A stretch of DNA of 64,000 nt from Micrococcus porci (GTDB lineage Bacteria > Actinomycetota > Actinomycetes > Actinomycetales > Micrococcaceae), in NCBI RefSeq assembly GCF_020097155.1, contig NZ_CP083691.1:1798001-1862000 (forward strand). The letters are read 5' to 3'. The notes under the pieces were generated by a model, which saw only the letters and a list, made by a program, of their open reading frames with translations, did no database searches and was not told the origin of the DNA. Shown piece by piece: positions 21,544 through 31,506 of this stretch. A program made the translations under genes and the position numbers. Every line of letters begins with the position of its first letter. Positions within the stretch are counted from its first letter, which is position 1.

Positions 21544-22850
21544 TGCTCCTCTCCGGGGGTCATCTCCTCGAGCGGGTCCTTCTGCTCGTCCGCCTCGCCC
21601 AGGCCGAACCAGGCGGCGGCCGTGGCGACGTCCTTGTCCCCGCGACCGGACAGGTTGACGATGATGATCCGTTCCTCGCCCTCCGGGGTGCCCTCCCCGA
21701 CGAGGCCCTCGTCCCGCCAGCGGCGCGCGAGGCGCAGGGCGCCGGCCAGGGCGTGGGCCGACTCGATGGCCGGCGTGATGCCCTCGGTGCGGGTCAGGCG
21801 CAGCAGCGCGTCCATGCACTCCGTGTCGGTGACGGGCTCGTAGGTCGCCCGGCCGGTGTCGTTGAGGAAGGCGTGCTCCGGCCCGACGGCCGGGTAGTCC
21901 AGGCCGGCGGAGATCGAGTGCGAGTCGATCGTCTGCCCGTCCTCGTCCTGCATCAGGTAGGTGCGCGCACCGTGCAGCACGCCGGTGCGGCCCAGGGTGA
22001 TGGAGGCGGCATGACGGCCGGTCTCGACGCCGTCGCCGCCGGCCTCGAAGCCGTAGAGCTCCACCTCAGGGTCGTCGAGGAAGCCGTGGAACAGGCCCAT
22101 GGCGTTGGACCCGCCGCCCACGCACGCCGCGACGGCGTCCGGCAGCCGGCCGGTCTGGGCCAGGATCTGCTCGCGCGCCTCCTCGCCGATCACGGAGTGG
22201 AAGTAGCGCACCATGGCGGGGAACGGGTGCGGGCCCGTGACCGTGCCCATCAGGTAATGCGTGGTGTCCACGGAGGCGACCCAGTCGCGCAGCGCCTCGT
22301 TGATCGCGTCCTTGAGCGTGCGGGCGCCGATGGTCACGGGGATGACCTCCGCACCGAGCATCTGCATGCGGGCCACGTTCAGGGCCTGCCGGCGGGTGTC
22401 CTCCTCTCCCATGTACACCGTGCACTCCATGCCGAACAGCGCGGCGGCGGTGGCCGTGGCCACCCCGTGCTGGCCGGCGCCGGTCTCCGCGATCAGGCGG
22501 GTCTTGCCCATGCGCCGCGCCAGCAGGGCCTGGCCGATCACGTTGTTGATCTTGTGGGAGCCGGTGTGGTTGAGGTCCTCGCGCTTGAGGAAGATCCGCA
22601 CGCCCGGCACCTCGGCCGCGAACCGGGGGGCCTCGGTGAGCAGGGAGGGACGGTTCACGTAGTTGGCGTAGAGGTCCTCGAGCTCGGCGAGGAACTCGGG
22701 GTCCTGGCGGGCGGCCTCGTAGGTGTCGGCCACCTCCTTCAGGGCCGCCATGAGGGACTCCGGCATCCACTGCCCGCCGTAGCGGCCGAAGTACGGCCCC
22801 GGCTGGTCCTGGAACGGCCCCGCGACGTCGACGGACTCGGTGCTGGTCAT
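21540..22850 (-). CDS. trpB: Tryptophan synthase beta chain
   Basis: 436 residues. The PLP lysine is Lys100 in HTGSHKINN, and the cofactor phosphate loop is [12 protein letters not shown]. It condenses indole with serine to tryptophan. It follows trpC by 28 nt and overlaps trpA, as expected for the paired alpha and beta chains. The C-terminal 30 residues (after [11 protein letters not shown]) extend beyond the family's usual end. Confidence 0.97.
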   Translation of the reverse strand: MTSTESVDVAGPFQDQPGPYFGRYGGQWMPESLMAALKEVADTYEAARQDPEFLAELEDLYANYVNRPSLLTEAPRFAAEVPGVRIFLKREDLNHTGSHKINNVIGQALLARRMGKTRLIAETGAGQHGVATATAAALFGMECTVYMGEEDTRRQALNVARMQMLGAEVIPVTIGARTLKDAINEALRDWVASVDTTHYLMGTVTGPHPFPAMVRYFHSVIGEEAREQILAQTGRLPDAVAACVGGGSNAMGLFHGFLDDPEVELYGFEAGGDGVETGRHAASITLGRTGVLHGARTYLMQDEDGQTIDSHSISAGLDYPAVGPEHAFLNDTGRATYEPVTDTECMDALLRLTRTEGITPAIESAHALAGALRLARRWRDEGLVGEGTPEGEERIIIVNLSGRGDKDVATAAAWFGLGEADEQKDPLEEMTPGEEQ

Positions 22851-22878
22851 GGTGTGCCCTCCTAGGGGGTGGGGACGG

Positions 22879-23691
22879 TCAGCGGACGGTGAGGGACGCG
22901 GCCCGGAACGCGCGCAGCGCGTCGGCGGGGGCGCCGTGCCGGACGAGCGCCTCCCCCACGAGGATCGCGTCGGCGCCGGCGGCGGCGTACTGCCGCACCT
23001 GCGCCTCGGACTCGACGCCGGACTCGGCGACGCGCACGACGTCCTCGGGGAGGTCGCCGGCGAGGGCCGCGTAGCGGTCGGGGTCCACGTCCAGGGTCTT
23101 CAGGTTGCGCACGTTGACGCCCAGGATGCGCGCGCCGGAGTCGACGCCGCGGGCGATCTCCTCGGAGGTGTGCGCCTCGACGAGGGCGTGCATGCCCAGG
23201 GACTCGGCGAGCTCGCGGAAGCCCCGCAGCCGCGCGTCGTCCAGGGAGGCGACGATCAGCAGCACGAGGTCGGCGCCGTGGGCGCGCGCCTCGAGGATCT
23301 GGTACTCCGTGACCGTGAAGTCCTTGCGGAGCACCGGCCGTGCCACGGCGGCCCGGACCGCGTCCAGGTCGGCGAGGGAGCCGCCGAAGCGGCGCTGCTC
23401 GGTGAGCACGGAGATCGCGCCGGCCCCGCCGTCGGCGTAGGAGGCGGCCAGCGCGGCGGGCTCGGTGATCTCGGCCAGGGCGCCCTTGGACGGGCTGCGC
23501 CGCTTGACCTCGGCGATGACGTGGATCCCCGCGGGGTCAGAGCGGCCGTCGCGGAGCGCGGCGTACGCGTCCCGCGGTGCCGGCGCCTGGGCGATCAGCT
23601 CCTGGAGGCGCGCCTCGGGGACCGCCTCACGCCGCGGGGCCAGATCCTCCAGGACCCCCGCGACGATGGAGTCGAGGACGGTCTCCGGCAT
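22879..23691 (-). CDS. trpC: Indole-3-glycerol phosphate synthase
   Basis: 270 residues, single-function TrpC. Key residues are in [13 protein letters not shown] (catalytic Glu and Lys), [12 protein letters not shown] (second catalytic Lys) and [14 protein letters not shown]; the phosphate loop [11 protein letters not shown] is present. It closes the indole ring in tryptophan synthesis. No trpF fusion is seen and no trpF or trpD lies in this window. The ATG overlaps the stop of the upstream membrane protein by 1 nt (TGATG). Confidence 0.96.
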   Translation of the reverse strand: MPETVLDSIVAGVLEDLAPRREAVPEARLQELIAQAPAPRDAYAALRDGRSDPAGIHVIAEVKRRSPSKGALAEITEPAALAASYADGGAGAISVLTEQRRFGGSLADLDAVRAAVARPVLRKDFTVTEYQILEARAHGADLVLLIVASLDDARLRGFRELAESLGMHALVEAHTSEEIARGVDSGARILGVNVRNLKTLDVDPDRYAALAGDLPEDVVRVAESGVESEAQVRQYAAAGADAILVGEALVRHGAPADALRAFRAASLTVR

Positions 23692-24020
23692 CAGTGGTCG
23701 GACCGGCCGGCGGCCTTGCCGCCGACGATGCCCACGAGGACGCCGACGACGATGACGGCGACGCCGATCCAGACGATGACGAGGGCGTCATTGAGCAGAC
23801 CGATGCAACCGGCCAGGAAGCCGAGCACCACGAGGCCGGCCATGGCCCAGGCGGCCGGGGAGTTGCCGTGGCCCGGCACCTTCGCATGGGTCGGGTCGTT
23901 GAGGACGCGGCCGTCCTCGGTGACGACGACCTCACGGGAGGCGGTGTGCCCCGTGGTGTGCCCGGCGGCGTGCGCGCCGGCCTGGGCGGTGTGGTTCACG
24001 GTGGCCTCGGTGTGGCTCAT
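23691..24020 (-). CDS. HGxxPAAW family membrane protein
   Basis: 109 residues. The name-giving motif HGNSPAAW lies at about residues 51-58, followed by two membrane helices (about 59-77 and 80-100) and a basic tail. The N-terminal 30 residues are rich in His, Thr and Ala. This small family is regularly found in actinobacterial trp clusters between trpE and trpC, and its role is not known. The 1-nt overlap with trpC (TGATG) shows translational coupling. Confidence 0.85.
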   Translation of the reverse strand: MSHTEATVNHTAQAGAHAAGHTTGHTASREVVVTEDGRVLNDPTHAKVPGHGNSPAAWAMAGLVVLGFLAGCIGLLNDALVIVWIGVAVIVVGVLVGIVGGKAAGRSDH

Positions 24021-24144
24021 GGGGAGTCCCTCGTTCCTCTGGATGCGGTGATGACGACTGCTGTTCATTGTGCCACGCCGCGCGCGGGCCAGGCCGGGCC
24101 TGACCCCCGGCGCGGCGCGCGCAGGCCCCGCCGCGCCGGCCGGC

Positions 24145-24714
24145 TCAGGTGGGGTCCTCGCCCCGGGAGAGCTCGTCCCAGGCGTCCATGCGGTCCACGT
24201 GCCTGGACGGCGGCGCCGCCGCGGCGGGCTCGTCCGCCGTCGCGGGCGACTCGAAGCGCCGGCTCGCGGCCCAGCGGGGCCCGACGACGAGCGTCGCCAC
24301 GCCCAGCACCGCCGCCATCACGCCGCCCGCGGCGGAGACCCAGGGCCAGGCCGACACCGCGTACGCCGCGGCCGGGGCCGTGGTGCCGGTGAGCTCGGAG
24401 ACCGCCCCGGCGGCGGCCGCGACGGGATCCAGCGCCGCGGTCACGGCGGTCGAAGCGATGACCACGCCCGCCAGCGTCATCAGCACGCCCACGAGCACCA
24501 CGCCCACGCGCCGGGCCGTGGTCAGCGCCAGCGCCCCGGCCATGACCACGAGGGCCAGCGCGGTGGCGACGGGCGCCACGCGGCCGCCGCCCGCCGTCGC
24601 CTGCGGGACGGGGCTGCCCTCCAGGCCGGACGCGGTCACCCAGGTCTGCCCGGTGGCGGCGAGGACGAGCACTCCGGCCAGCAGTGCGGCCAGCACGATC
24701 CAGCGGCGGCGCAT
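24145..24714 (-). CDS. Trp biosynthesis-associated membrane protein
   Basis: 189 residues with four hydrophobic segments (about 5-22, 45-65, 70-90 and 125-145) and a charged tail that ends in WDELSRGEDPT. The placing, directly after trpE with a TGATG overlap, and the layout (TGQTWVTASG after helix 1) match the actinobacterial TIGR02234-type trp-operon membrane protein. Its function is not established; transport or anchoring of the pathway are only guesses. The 124-nt gap to the next gene holds no visible signal. Confidence 0.75.
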   Translation of the reverse strand: MRRRWIVLAALLAGVLVLAATGQTWVTASGLEGSPVPQATAGGGRVAPVATALALVVMAGALALTTARRVGVVLVGVLMTLAGVVIASTAVTAALDPVAAAAGAVSELTGTTAPAAAYAVSAWPWVSAAGGVMAAVLGVATLVVGPRWAASRRFESPATADEPAAAAPPSRHVDRMDAWDELSRGEDPT

Positions 24715-26261
24715 CAGGCCCCCCTCAGCTCGGCGGCGGTCAGCACGGCGCGCAGGGGCGCCGTCGCCTTGGTGACGGTCTCGGCGGTCTCGGCGTCGGC
24801 GTCGGAGTCCGCGACGATCCCCGCGCCCGCCTGAACGTGCGCCTGCCTGCCCGCCAGCGTGACGGAGCGGATGTTGATGGCCATGTCCATGTTCCCCGCG
24901 AGGTCGAAGTAGCCGACGACGCCGCCGTAGGGGCCGCGCTCCGTCGGTTCCCACTCGTCCAGCAGCTGCAGCGCCCGCGGCTTCGGCGCGCCGGAGAGCG
25001 TGCCCGCCGGGAAGGCGGACCGCAGGGCGTCGAGGGACGTGACGTCGTCGCGGAGGCGGCCCTCCACGTGGGAGACCAGGTGCAGGATGTGGCTGAACGC
25101 CTCCAGCTCCATGAACTGGGTGACCTCCACGGTGCCCGCCTCGCAGACGCGGGAGAGGTCGTTGCGGGAGAGGTCCACGAGCATCAGGTGCTCGGCCCGC
25201 TCCTTCTCGTCCTCCGCAAGCTCCTTGCCGAGCAGGCGGTCGTCCTCCGGCGTGGCGCCGCGGCGGCGGGAGCCGGCGATCGGGTGGGTGACCACGCGGC
25301 GGTCCTGCACCGTGACGAGCGCCTCCGGGGACGAGCCGACGATCTCGTAGGGCTCACCGTCCGGGGTCTGGAAGGAGAACAGGTACATGTACGGGCTCGG
25401 GTTCACCATGCGCAGCACCCGGTACACGTCCACCCCCGACGCCGCCGTGTCCACGGAGAAGCGGCGGGACACGACGATCTGGAACACCTCGCCGTCCGTG
25501 ATGGCCTGCTGCGCCCGCCCGACGGCGTCCCGGAAGCCCGCCGCGCCCCAGCGGTCCTCGGCCTCGGCCGCGACCTCCTCCGCCGTGGCGTCGAGCCAGC
25601 GGCGCGGCACCTCGTCCACCGGGTCCTCAGCCCCCGCGCGCAGGCGGGCGACCATGTCCTCCAGGCGAGCGACGGCGTCGTCGTAGGCGCGCTCCGCGCC
25701 CGTGGCGAGGCCGTCGCCGTTGATCGCCAGCGCGATGAGCGTGACGGTGCCGTCCTGGGCGTCGTGCACGGCCAGGTCCGAGATGAGGTTCATCGCCAGC
25801 AGCGGCAGGCCCAGGTGGTCCTCGGGCGGGTGCGGCAGGCGCTCCCACGCCCGGACCGCGGGCCAGCCCAGGAACCCGGCCATGCCGGAGACCAGGTGGG
25901 GCAGCGCGGCGTCCACGCGGGTGCGGGCGTCCGTGCTGAGCAGGCGGAGGGACTCGGCGAGCACGTCGAGCGCGCGGCCCTCGGTCGGCAGGCCCTCCGG
26001 CGGCTCGCCCAGCCAGACCGCGTCCTCGCCACGCGCGGTGAGGGTCGCGGCGGAGCCGGCGCCGATGAAGCTGTACCGGGACCACGCCGCGCCCGGCGTC
26101 GCGGACTCCAGGAGGAACGTGCCCGGTCGCGAGTCGGCCAGGCGGCGGTGGATCGCCAGCGGGGTCAGCCCGTCCGCGAGGACCCTCCGCACCACGGGGA
26201 TGACGCGCGACGTCGGCGCGACCGCCAGGAACTCCTCCCGCGAGGGCACGACGCCGCTCAT
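24714..26261 (-). CDS. trpE: Anthranilate synthase component I
   Basis: 515 residues of the chorismate-binding family. Conserved parts are [22 protein letters not shown], the GSSPEALV loop, [26 protein letters not shown] and [11 protein letters not shown] near the C terminus. It makes anthranilate from chorismate with ammonia supplied by TrpG; no trpG lies here. The ATG overlaps the hisI stop by 4 nt (ATGA), so the tryptophan genes are coupled to hisI. No leader peptide or attenuator is seen. Confidence 0.96.
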   Translation of the reverse strand: MSGVVPSREEFLAVAPTSRVIPVVRRVLADGLTPLAIHRRLADSRPGTFLLESATPGAAWSRYSFIGAGSAATLTARGEDAVWLGEPPEGLPTEGRALDVLAESLRLLSTDARTRVDAALPHLVSGMAGFLGWPAVRAWERLPHPPEDHLGLPLLAMNLISDLAVHDAQDGTVTLIALAINGDGLATGAERAYDDAVARLEDMVARLRAGAEDPVDEVPRRWLDATAEEVAAEAEDRWGAAGFRDAVGRAQQAITDGEVFQIVVSRRFSVDTAASGVDVYRVLRMVNPSPYMYLFSFQTPDGEPYEIVGSSPEALVTVQDRRVVTHPIAGSRRRGATPEDDRLLGKELAEDEKERAEHLMLVDLSRNDLSRVCEAGTVEVTQFMELEAFSHILHLVSHVEGRLRDDVTSLDALRSAFPAGTLSGAPKPRALQLLDEWEPTERGPYGGVVGYFDLAGNMDMAINIRSVTLAGRQAHVQAGAGIVADSDADAETAETVTKATAPLRAVLTAAELRGA

Positions 26262-26653
26262 CGGACCGCCTCCGCGTCCTCGGTCTGCGGGTCCTCGTCG
26301 GCGGCCGTCGGCGCGGCGAAGCGCCGGTCCGTGAAGCACGACGTCGTGCCCGTATGGCACGCGGGGCCGGTCTGGTCCACGGTCAGCAGCAGGGTGTCGC
26401 CGTCGCAGTCCGCGGCGACGGCGAGCACGCGCTGGAGGTGCCCCGAGGTCTCCCCCTTGCGCCAGTACTCCTGCCGGGAGCGGGACCAGTACGTGGCCCA
26501 GCCGTCCTCCAGGGTGCGTCGCAGCGACTCCTCGTTCATCCACGCCATCATCAGCACCTCGCCGGAGTCGTGCTGCTGGGCGATCGCGGGGATCAGCCCG
26601 CGCTCGTCGAAGATCAGGGGCGGCAGGTCGGCGACGACGTCGGAGGGGCTCAT
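26258..26653 (-). CDS. hisI: Phosphoribosyl-AMP cyclohydrolase
   Basis: 131 residues. The zinc and magnesium motifs of HisI are present: [28 protein letters not shown], and [21 protein letters not shown] with the metal-binding cysteines. It opens the purine ring in step 3 of histidine synthesis. The ATG at 26653 is preferred over one 10 codons upstream because TAGAAT ends 9 nt before it, which points to a nearly leaderless message. HisE is a separate gene at 28417, so the two enzymes are not fused. Confidence 0.93.
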   Translation of the reverse strand: MSPSDVVADLPPLIFDERGLIPAIAQQHDSGEVLMMAWMNEESLRRTLEDGWATYWSRSRQEYWRKGETSGHLQRVLAVAADCDGDTLLLTVDQTGPACHTGTTSCFTDRRFAAPTAADEDPQTEDAEAVR

Positions 26654-26661
26654 GGGAGTCC

Positions 26662-26667
26662 ATTCTA
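26662..26667 (-). promoter_or_regulatory. Predicted -10 element of hisI-trp
   Basis: TAGAAT on the minus strand, 8 nt from the hisI ATG. It would give the hisI-trpE-trpC-trpB-trpA-lgt unit its own promoter in the 69-nt gap after hisF. Confidence 0.45.
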
Positions 26668-26722
26668 GGGAGGGACCCCTCATGTGACGGCCGTCAGCGC
26701 ACCGACCGGACCGCGGGCGTGG

Positions 26723-27493
26723 TCAACGCACGACGTGCCCGGCGGCGCGGAGGGCGTCCTTGACCTGGCCGATCATGTCGTCCGGGCCGAAGTGGAACAT
26801 CGAGGCCGCGAGCACGGCGTCGGCGCCGGCGTCGACGGCCGGGGGGAAGTGCTCCGGCAGGCCCGCCCCGCCGGAGGCGATGAGCGGCACGGTGGTCACC
26901 GCGCGCACGTCGCGGATCATCTCCAGGTCGAAGCCGTCGCGCGTGCCGTCGGCATCGATGGAGTTCAGGAGGATCTCCCCCACGCCGCGCTCGGTGGCCT
27001 CCCGGCACCACGCGACGGCGTCGATGCCGGTGCCCTTCCTGCCGCCGTGCGTGGTGACCTCGTAGCCGGAGGCGCAGCCGGGGTCCCGGGTGCGCCGCGC
27101 GTCGAGGGAGAGCACCAGCACCTGGTTGCCGAACCGCCGCGCGATCTCCCCGATCAGCTCGGGACGGGCGACCGCGGCCGAGTTCACCGAGGCCTTGTCC
27201 GCGCCGGTGCGCAGGAGCCGGTCCACGTCCTCGACCGAGCGCACGCCGCCGCCCACGGTCAGCGGGATGAAGATCTGCTCCGCCGCCCGGGTGACGACGT
27301 CGAACATGGTCGCGCGGTCGCCCGTGGTCGCCGTGACGTCCAGGAAGGTGAGCTCGTCCGCACCCTGCGCCCCGTAGCGGGCGGCCAGCTCGACCGGGTC
27401 GCCGGCGTCGCGGAGGTTCTCGAAGTTCACGCCCTTGACCACCCGGCCGGCGTCCACGTCCAGGCAGGGGATCACGCGCACGGCGACGGTCAT
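26723..27493 (-). CDS. hisF: Imidazole glycerol phosphate synthase subunit HisF
   Basis: 256 residues, a complete (beta/alpha)8 barrel. Catalytic Asp12 is in [15 protein letters not shown] and the second Asp in [14 protein letters not shown]; the phosphate loops (GGGVRS and ASGGAG) are present. With the glutaminase HisH (not in this window) it forms imidazole glycerol phosphate and AICAR. It follows hisG by 47 nt. Confidence 0.96.
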   Translation of the reverse strand: MTVAVRVIPCLDVDAGRVVKGVNFENLRDAGDPVELAARYGAQGADELTFLDVTATTGDRATMFDVVTRAAEQIFIPLTVGGGVRSVEDVDRLLRTGADKASVNSAAVARPELIGEIARRFGNQVLVLSLDARRTRDPGCASGYEVTTHGGRKGTGIDAVAWCREATERGVGEILLNSIDADGTRDGFDLEMIRDVRAVTTVPLIASGGAGLPEHFPPAVDAGADAVLAASMFHFGPDDMIGQVKDALRAAGHVVR

Positions 27494-27540
27494 GGGGCGG
27501 GCTCCTTCAGGGCTGTCGGGAACGGGGCGGCGCGGGGGCG

Positions 27541-28389
27541 TCAGAGGCGGATCGCGTGGATCGCGGAGATCAGGATGCCCCGGGCGCCGAGGTCGTAGAG
27601 GTCGTCCATCGCGCGGTTCGCGTCCGCCTTGCGGACCATGGAGCGCACGGCCACCATGGACTCGTCGCGCAGCGGGGACACCGTCGGGGACTCCAGGCCC
27701 GGGGTGACCGCGGTGGCCTGCTCGAGCAGGTCGCGGCGGATGTCGTAGTCGATCATGACCCAGCGGCGGGCCACGAGCACGCCCTTGAGCCGGCGCAGCA
27801 GCACGTCCAGGCCCTCGGGCCGGGCGCCCACGCGGGCGATCATGATGGCCTCCGAGTCCAGGATCGGCTCGCCGAAGGTCTCCATGCCGGCCGCGCGCAG
27901 GGTGCTGCCGGTCTCCACCACGTCGGCGATCGCGTCGGCCACGCCGAGCTTCACGGAGGACTCGACGGCGCCGTCGAGGTGCACCACGCGCGCGTCCAGG
28001 CCGGACTCGGCCAGGTACTCGGTGAGCAGGCCGTCGTAGGAGGTGGCGATGCGCCTGCCGGCGAGCTCCTCCGCCGAGGTGAACGAGCCGACCGGCGCGG
28101 CCAGGCGGAACACGGACTTGCCGAAGCCCAGTGCCATGATCTCCTCCGCCGTCTCCCCCACGCGGGCGTCGCGGAAGAGGTCGCGGCCGGTCAGGCCCAC
28201 GTCCAGGGTGCCCTGGCCGACGTACACGGCGATGTCCCGGGGGCGCAGGTAGAAGAACTCGACGTTGTTCTCCGGGTCCACGAGGACGAGCTCGCGGGAG
28301 TCGCGGCGCTGGCGGTAGCCGGCCTCGATGAGGATCTCGCGGGCGGACTCGGACAGGGCGCCCTTGTTGGGCACGGCGATGCGCAGCAC
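27541..28389 (-). CDS. hisG: ATP phosphoribosyltransferase (long form)
   Basis: 282 residues, starting from a GTG with GGAGAG upstream. The long form of HisG has a C-terminal ACT-like domain that binds histidine for feedback inhibition, and the length fits. Motifs include [22 protein letters not shown] and [18 protein letters not shown] (phosphoribosyl pyrophosphate loop). It catalyses the first step of histidine synthesis. It lies 27 nt after hisE. Confidence 0.96.
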   Translation of the reverse strand: MLRIAVPNKGALSESAREILIEAGYRQRRDSRELVLVDPENNVEFFYLRPRDIAVYVGQGTLDVGLTGRDLFRDARVGETAEEIMALGFGKSVFRLAAPVGSFTSAEELAGRRIATSYDGLLTEYLAESGLDARVVHLDGAVESSVKLGVADAIADVVETGSTLRAAGMETFGEPILDSEAIMIARVGARPEGLDVLLRRLKGVLVARRWVMIDYDIRRDLLEQATAVTPGLESPTVSPLRDESMVAVRSMVRKADANRAMDDLYDLGARGILISAIHAIRL

Positions 28390-28416
28390 TTCGGTCTCTC
28401 CTGGGGGTGGGACGGC

Positions 28417-28680
28417 TCAGAGGTGGCGGTAGACGTCCTTGAGGCCGATGCCCTTGGCGATCATCATGGTCTGCACGTGGTAGAGCAGCTGCGAGATCTC
28501 TTCGGCGGCCGCGTCATGGGACTCGTACTCGGCGGCCATCCACACCTCGGCGGCCTCCTCGACGATCTTCTTGCCGATCGCATGGACGCCCGCGTCGATC
28601 TGGGCCACCGTGCCGGAGCCCTCCGGGCGTTCGGCCACCTTGCGCGTCAGTTCCGCGAACAGCTCTTCGAAGGTCTTCAC
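28417..28680 (-). CDS. hisE: Phosphoribosyl-ATP pyrophosphatase
   Basis: 87 residues, an all-alpha MazG-like fold with the metal-binding [10 protein letters not shown] and the helix [17 protein letters not shown]. It removes pyrophosphate from phosphoribosyl-ATP (step 2 of histidine synthesis). The GTG at 28680 is chosen because TAGGCT ends 8 nt before it and there is no Shine-Dalgarno sequence, so the mRNA is probably leaderless. hisE and hisG form the start of the his cluster. Confidence 0.94.
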   Translation of the reverse strand: MKTFEELFAELTRKVAERPEGSGTVAQIDAGVHAIGKKIVEEAAEVWMAAEYESHDAAAEEISQLLYHVQTMMIAKGIGLKDVYRHL

Positions 28681-28687
28681 GCAGGTC

Positions 28688-28693
28688 AGCCTA
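28688..28693 (-). promoter_or_regulatory. Predicted -10 element of hisE-hisG (leaderless)
   Basis: TAGGCT on the minus strand, 7 nt from the hisE GTG. Confidence 0.5.
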
Positions 28694-28754
28694 CCGACGG
28701 CGGCCGGGCGCTCGGCCCCGTCGTCGCCGTGTGACGGACCGGCATGATGGACCC

Positions 28755-29186
28755 GTGACCACGCCCCGCCGGCCATCCGCCACCGCAGCCGCCTGTTCCG
28801 ACTCGTCACCGGGGGTGCCCCGGGCCCTGATCGTCGTCTGGGCGCTGCTGATCGTGCCCGTGCTCTTCTGCCTGGTCGTGGTCGGAGGCTCGGCCGTCGC
28901 CCACGCGTCGTCCTCCGCCGGGCCGGCCACGCTCCGTTCGGCCCTGCCCCTCGGGGCGGCCCTGCTCACGGCGGTCGCCGGGACGGCCGCGGCACGCCAC
29001 GCCCGGGCCCCCGCGGCGAGAAGCGTGCTCACCGTCGCGGTGGCGCTGCTCCTCCTGGCGGTGGCCGCTCCCCTGGTCCTGAGCCTGTTCGCGGCCGGGA
29101 CCGAGGAATGGTGCGAGGGCCAACCGGGTGGGCGCGGAGGAGCGCCCATCACGTCCGAGGCCGACGTCCCCCTCCTGTGCCGGTGA
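28755..29186 (+). CDS. Hypothetical membrane protein
   Basis: 143 residues from the GTG at 28755. Three hydrophobic segments are seen (about 19-45, 58-78 and 85-107), followed by a short C-terminal part with two cysteines (WCEGQPGG and LLCR), probably outside the cell. I recognise no family. A CATGAT hexamer ends 7 nt before the GTG, so the message may be leaderless; an in-frame ATG 24 nt upstream is possible. It lies between the divergent hisE and the DUF4232 gene and may be strain-specific cargo in the usual rib-his junction. Confidence 0.6.
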   Translation: MTTPRRPSATAAACSDSSPGVPRALIVVWALLIVPVLFCLVVVGGSAVAHASSSAGPATLRSALPLGAALLTAVAGTAAARHARAPAARSVLTVAVALLLLAVAAPLVLSLFAAGTEEWCEGQPGGRGGAPITSEADVPLLCR

Positions 29187-29216
29187 CCGCCACACCGGCG
29201 GCCCGCGGCCCGTGCC

Positions 29217-30905
29217 TCAGGTCGACGGCGTCCAGGCCCCCACCCGCAGCTCGGCGCCGCCGGGCACCCCGTCCTTGAGGTCGAACGGCGCCGGGCCGGG
29301 CGACCCGCTCACCGTGCCGTCTCCCGTGATCGGCGCGGGGATCGACGGTCCGCCTACCGTGAGCGCGACCGACACGGACTGGGGCGTCGTCTGATCCGCG
29401 GCGTTGCGGTACCCGGGCCAGAACAGCCCCGCCGTCGCGGTGCCTCCGGGCGCCAGGACCGCACCGGAGTCCGGGTCCTCCCGGGCGAGGTCCGCGGCCG
29501 GGACCTCACCCGTCCTGTCGTCCATGGGCACCGGGCGCAGGTCGATGGGGTCGCCGCCCTGGATGATGGTGATGACCGGGCGCCCCCGCAGGGCGCAGGG
29601 CTGGGAGCCGGTGTTCGCGGCCCTGATCCCCGCGCCGCTCTTGCCCATCGCGCTGTCGAAGCCGGTCACCTGGAGGGTCAGCTGCTCCGGCGCGCAGGCG
29701 GGCATGTCCGGAGGGACCGCCACCGGCGTGGGGCGAGCCTGCGGATTTCGCGTCGGGTCCGCCGAGGCCGTGCCGGGCACCGGCGCAGGGGCTGGCGTCG
29801 GTGGGGGCACCACGTTGTCCGGCGGCCTGGCGTCCGCCGGCGGCGCGGGCACCGGCCAGGCGGCCCAGACGGCCAGGAGGGCGATCGCCACCGCGCCCGG
29901 GGCGAGGACGGACCAGAGGACGCGCGGAGGCGCTTCTGCCTCCACCGGTGCGGACGACGTCGCTCCGTCCGACGTCCGCGCCAGCGACCTGAACCACAGG
30001 CCTCGCCACACCAGCGCGGCGCACGTGAGGATCACGCCGATCGGCCAGGCGAAGGTCCACGCCACCAGCAGCGGGAGCACGCCGAGCAGTCCGACCGCTG
30101 CGGTGGTCGCCGCAACCGTTCCTGCGAGTCGATGGGCGTCTCGGGCCCCTCGCCCGTGGACATCGAGGAAGCGGCGCCCGAGGACCGCGGCCGCGGTGGC
30201 GGAACCGACGAGGACCGCGCCGACGAGATTGAGGGACTGCGGAAGGGCGAGGACTCCCAGGAGGAGCGCCAGCATGTCGAGGAGGGGGATCGCGACGAGC
30301 AGCACCCACCCCGCCTGACACCGCGGCACCACGATCAGGAGCAGAGTCGCACTGACGAGAGCCGTCGCCACGACACCGGCGAGCGCGTCTGCACCGGGAA
30401 GGCCGGGGTGCCCGGACCTCATCATCGAGGTGGCGAACCCGGCCGCCGTCGCCGTCAGGAGCCCGCCACCCAGCGCGGCGAGCACCGCGGGGGCGTCCAC
30501 ACCGCGACGGCGCGGCGACCGGGGATGCCGAGCGTCCATCGGGGGCGTCGACGGGACCGGCGCGGTGCGCCCGGTGCCGGCCAGGAACCAGCCTGCGGCA
30601 GCCGCCAGTGCGGCGATGAGCGTGACCATGCGGTAGTGGGTCCGCGCGTCGAGCCACAGGTCCTCGCACTGGTTGAAGTCATCACAGTCGAAGAGGAACG
30701 CGGGGTCCCTGCCCAGGCGAGCGGCGTGGAAACCGACCACCACCAAGACCACCATCGCCGCCACGAGCAAGACCCAGCCCAGCGCGCCGACCGTGCGCGC
30801 CGTGCGGTCAGGCGTGGTCGGCCGCCGCACCAGGGGCAGGGCTCGCAGCGTCGGGAGGAGGTCGGCGACGGGATCGGGCGACGCTGTCCGCTCGGATGGG
30901 TTCAC
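29217..30905 (-). CDS. Polytopic membrane protein with C-terminal DUF4232 domain
   Basis: 562 residues. The N-terminal 350 contain about nine hydrophobic segments. A Pro/Ala-rich linker follows (about 365-405), then an exported domain of about 150 residues that matches DUF4232: it starts MPACAPEQLTLQVTG and has NTGSQPCALRGRPVI, so two cysteines may form a disulfide. DUF4232 is common in actinobacterial lipoproteins and cell-surface proteins and has no known function. The GTG start has TAGGAT 6 nt upstream and no Shine-Dalgarno, so a leaderless message is predicted. It converges with the hypothetical gene at 28755. Confidence 0.75.
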   Translation of the reverse strand: MNPSERTASPDPVADLLPTLRALPLVRRPTTPDRTARTVGALGWVLLVAAMVVLVVVGFHAARLGRDPAFLFDCDDFNQCEDLWLDARTHYRMVTLIAALAAAAGWFLAGTGRTAPVPSTPPMDARHPRSPRRRGVDAPAVLAALGGGLLTATAAGFATSMMRSGHPGLPGADALAGVVATALVSATLLLIVVPRCQAGWVLLVAIPLLDMLALLLGVLALPQSLNLVGAVLVGSATAAAVLGRRFLDVHGRGARDAHRLAGTVAATTAAVGLLGVLPLLVAWTFAWPIGVILTCAALVWRGLWFRSLARTSDGATSSAPVEAEAPPRVLWSVLAPGAVAIALLAVWAAWPVPAPPADARPPDNVVPPPTPAPAPVPGTASADPTRNPQARPTPVAVPPDMPACAPEQLTLQVTGFDSAMGKSGAGIRAANTGSQPCALRGRPVITIIQGGDPIDLRPVPMDDRTGEVPAADLAREDPDSGAVLAPGGTATAGLFWPGYRNAADQTTPQSVSVALTVGGPSIPAPITGDGTVSGSPGPAPFDLKDGVPGGAELRVGAWTPST

Positions 30906-30911
30906 GCGTCG

Positions 30912-30917
30912 ATCCTA
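30912..30917 (-). promoter_or_regulatory. Predicted -10 element of the DUF4232 gene (leaderless)
   Basis: TAGGAT on the minus strand, 6 nt from the GTG at 30905, in the 30-nt gap after ribH. Confidence 0.45.
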
Positions 30918-30935
30918 GGCGTGGTCCACGAGCGC

Positions 30936-31430
30936 TCAGCCGAGCGCGGCGCGCAGCGCGAGCTCCGTGAGCACGGCCGCCTCGAGGGCCTCGCGCCCCT
31001 TGTCCTCCTGCGAGCCCGGCAGGCCGGCGCGGTCGCGGGCCTGCTCCACGGTGTCCACCGTGAGGACGCCGAAGCCCACCGGCACGCCGGTGCGGACGGA
31101 GACCTCGGTGACCCCCTGGGTGACCGACTGGCACACGTAGTCGAAGTGCGGGGTGCCGCCGCGGACGACGACGCCCAGCACCACCACGACGTCGTGGGTG
31201 GCGGCCAGGCGCGCGGCGGCCACGGACAGCTCGACCGTGCCGGGCACGCGCACCAGGTCCACGTCGATGCCCAGGTCCGCGGCGGCGGCCCGGGATCCGG
31301 CGATCAGGCCGTCCATGATCTCCGTGTGCCACTGCGCGGCGACCACGGCCACGCGCAGGGACCCGGCCGCCGCGCGGTCGGCGTCGGTCAGGGTGGTGAG
31401 GGCGAGGGTCGGGGCGCCTGCTCCGCTCAT
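30936..31430 (-). CDS. ribH: 6,7-dimethyl-8-ribityllumazine synthase
   Basis: 164 residues. Lumazine synthase signatures are [12 protein letters not shown], the [14 protein letters not shown] loop, [16 protein letters not shown] (catalytic His) and [13 protein letters not shown]. It condenses 5-amino-6-ribitylaminouracil with dihydroxybutanone phosphate. It is the last gene of the riboflavin operon, 76 nt after ribBA. Confidence 0.96.
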   Translation of the reverse strand: MSGAGAPTLALTTLTDADRAAAGSLRVAVVAAQWHTEIMDGLIAGSRAAAADLGIDVDLVRVPGTVELSVAAARLAATHDVVVVLGVVVRGGTPHFDYVCQSVTQGVTEVSVRTGVPVGFGVLTVDTVEQARDRAGLPGSQEDKGREALEAAVLTELALRAALG

Positions 31431-31506
31431 GGGGTGTCCTCCTGGACGGTCGTGACGGGGGTCGGGTCGGGGTGTCTGTCGGGGGTGCCGGGTGGGACGG
31501 CGGCGC

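Noticed and set aside
26654-26683. Upstream ATG (26683) as the hisI start
   Set aside because: It adds ten residues not typical of HisI and would place the -10 TAGAAT inside the coding region.
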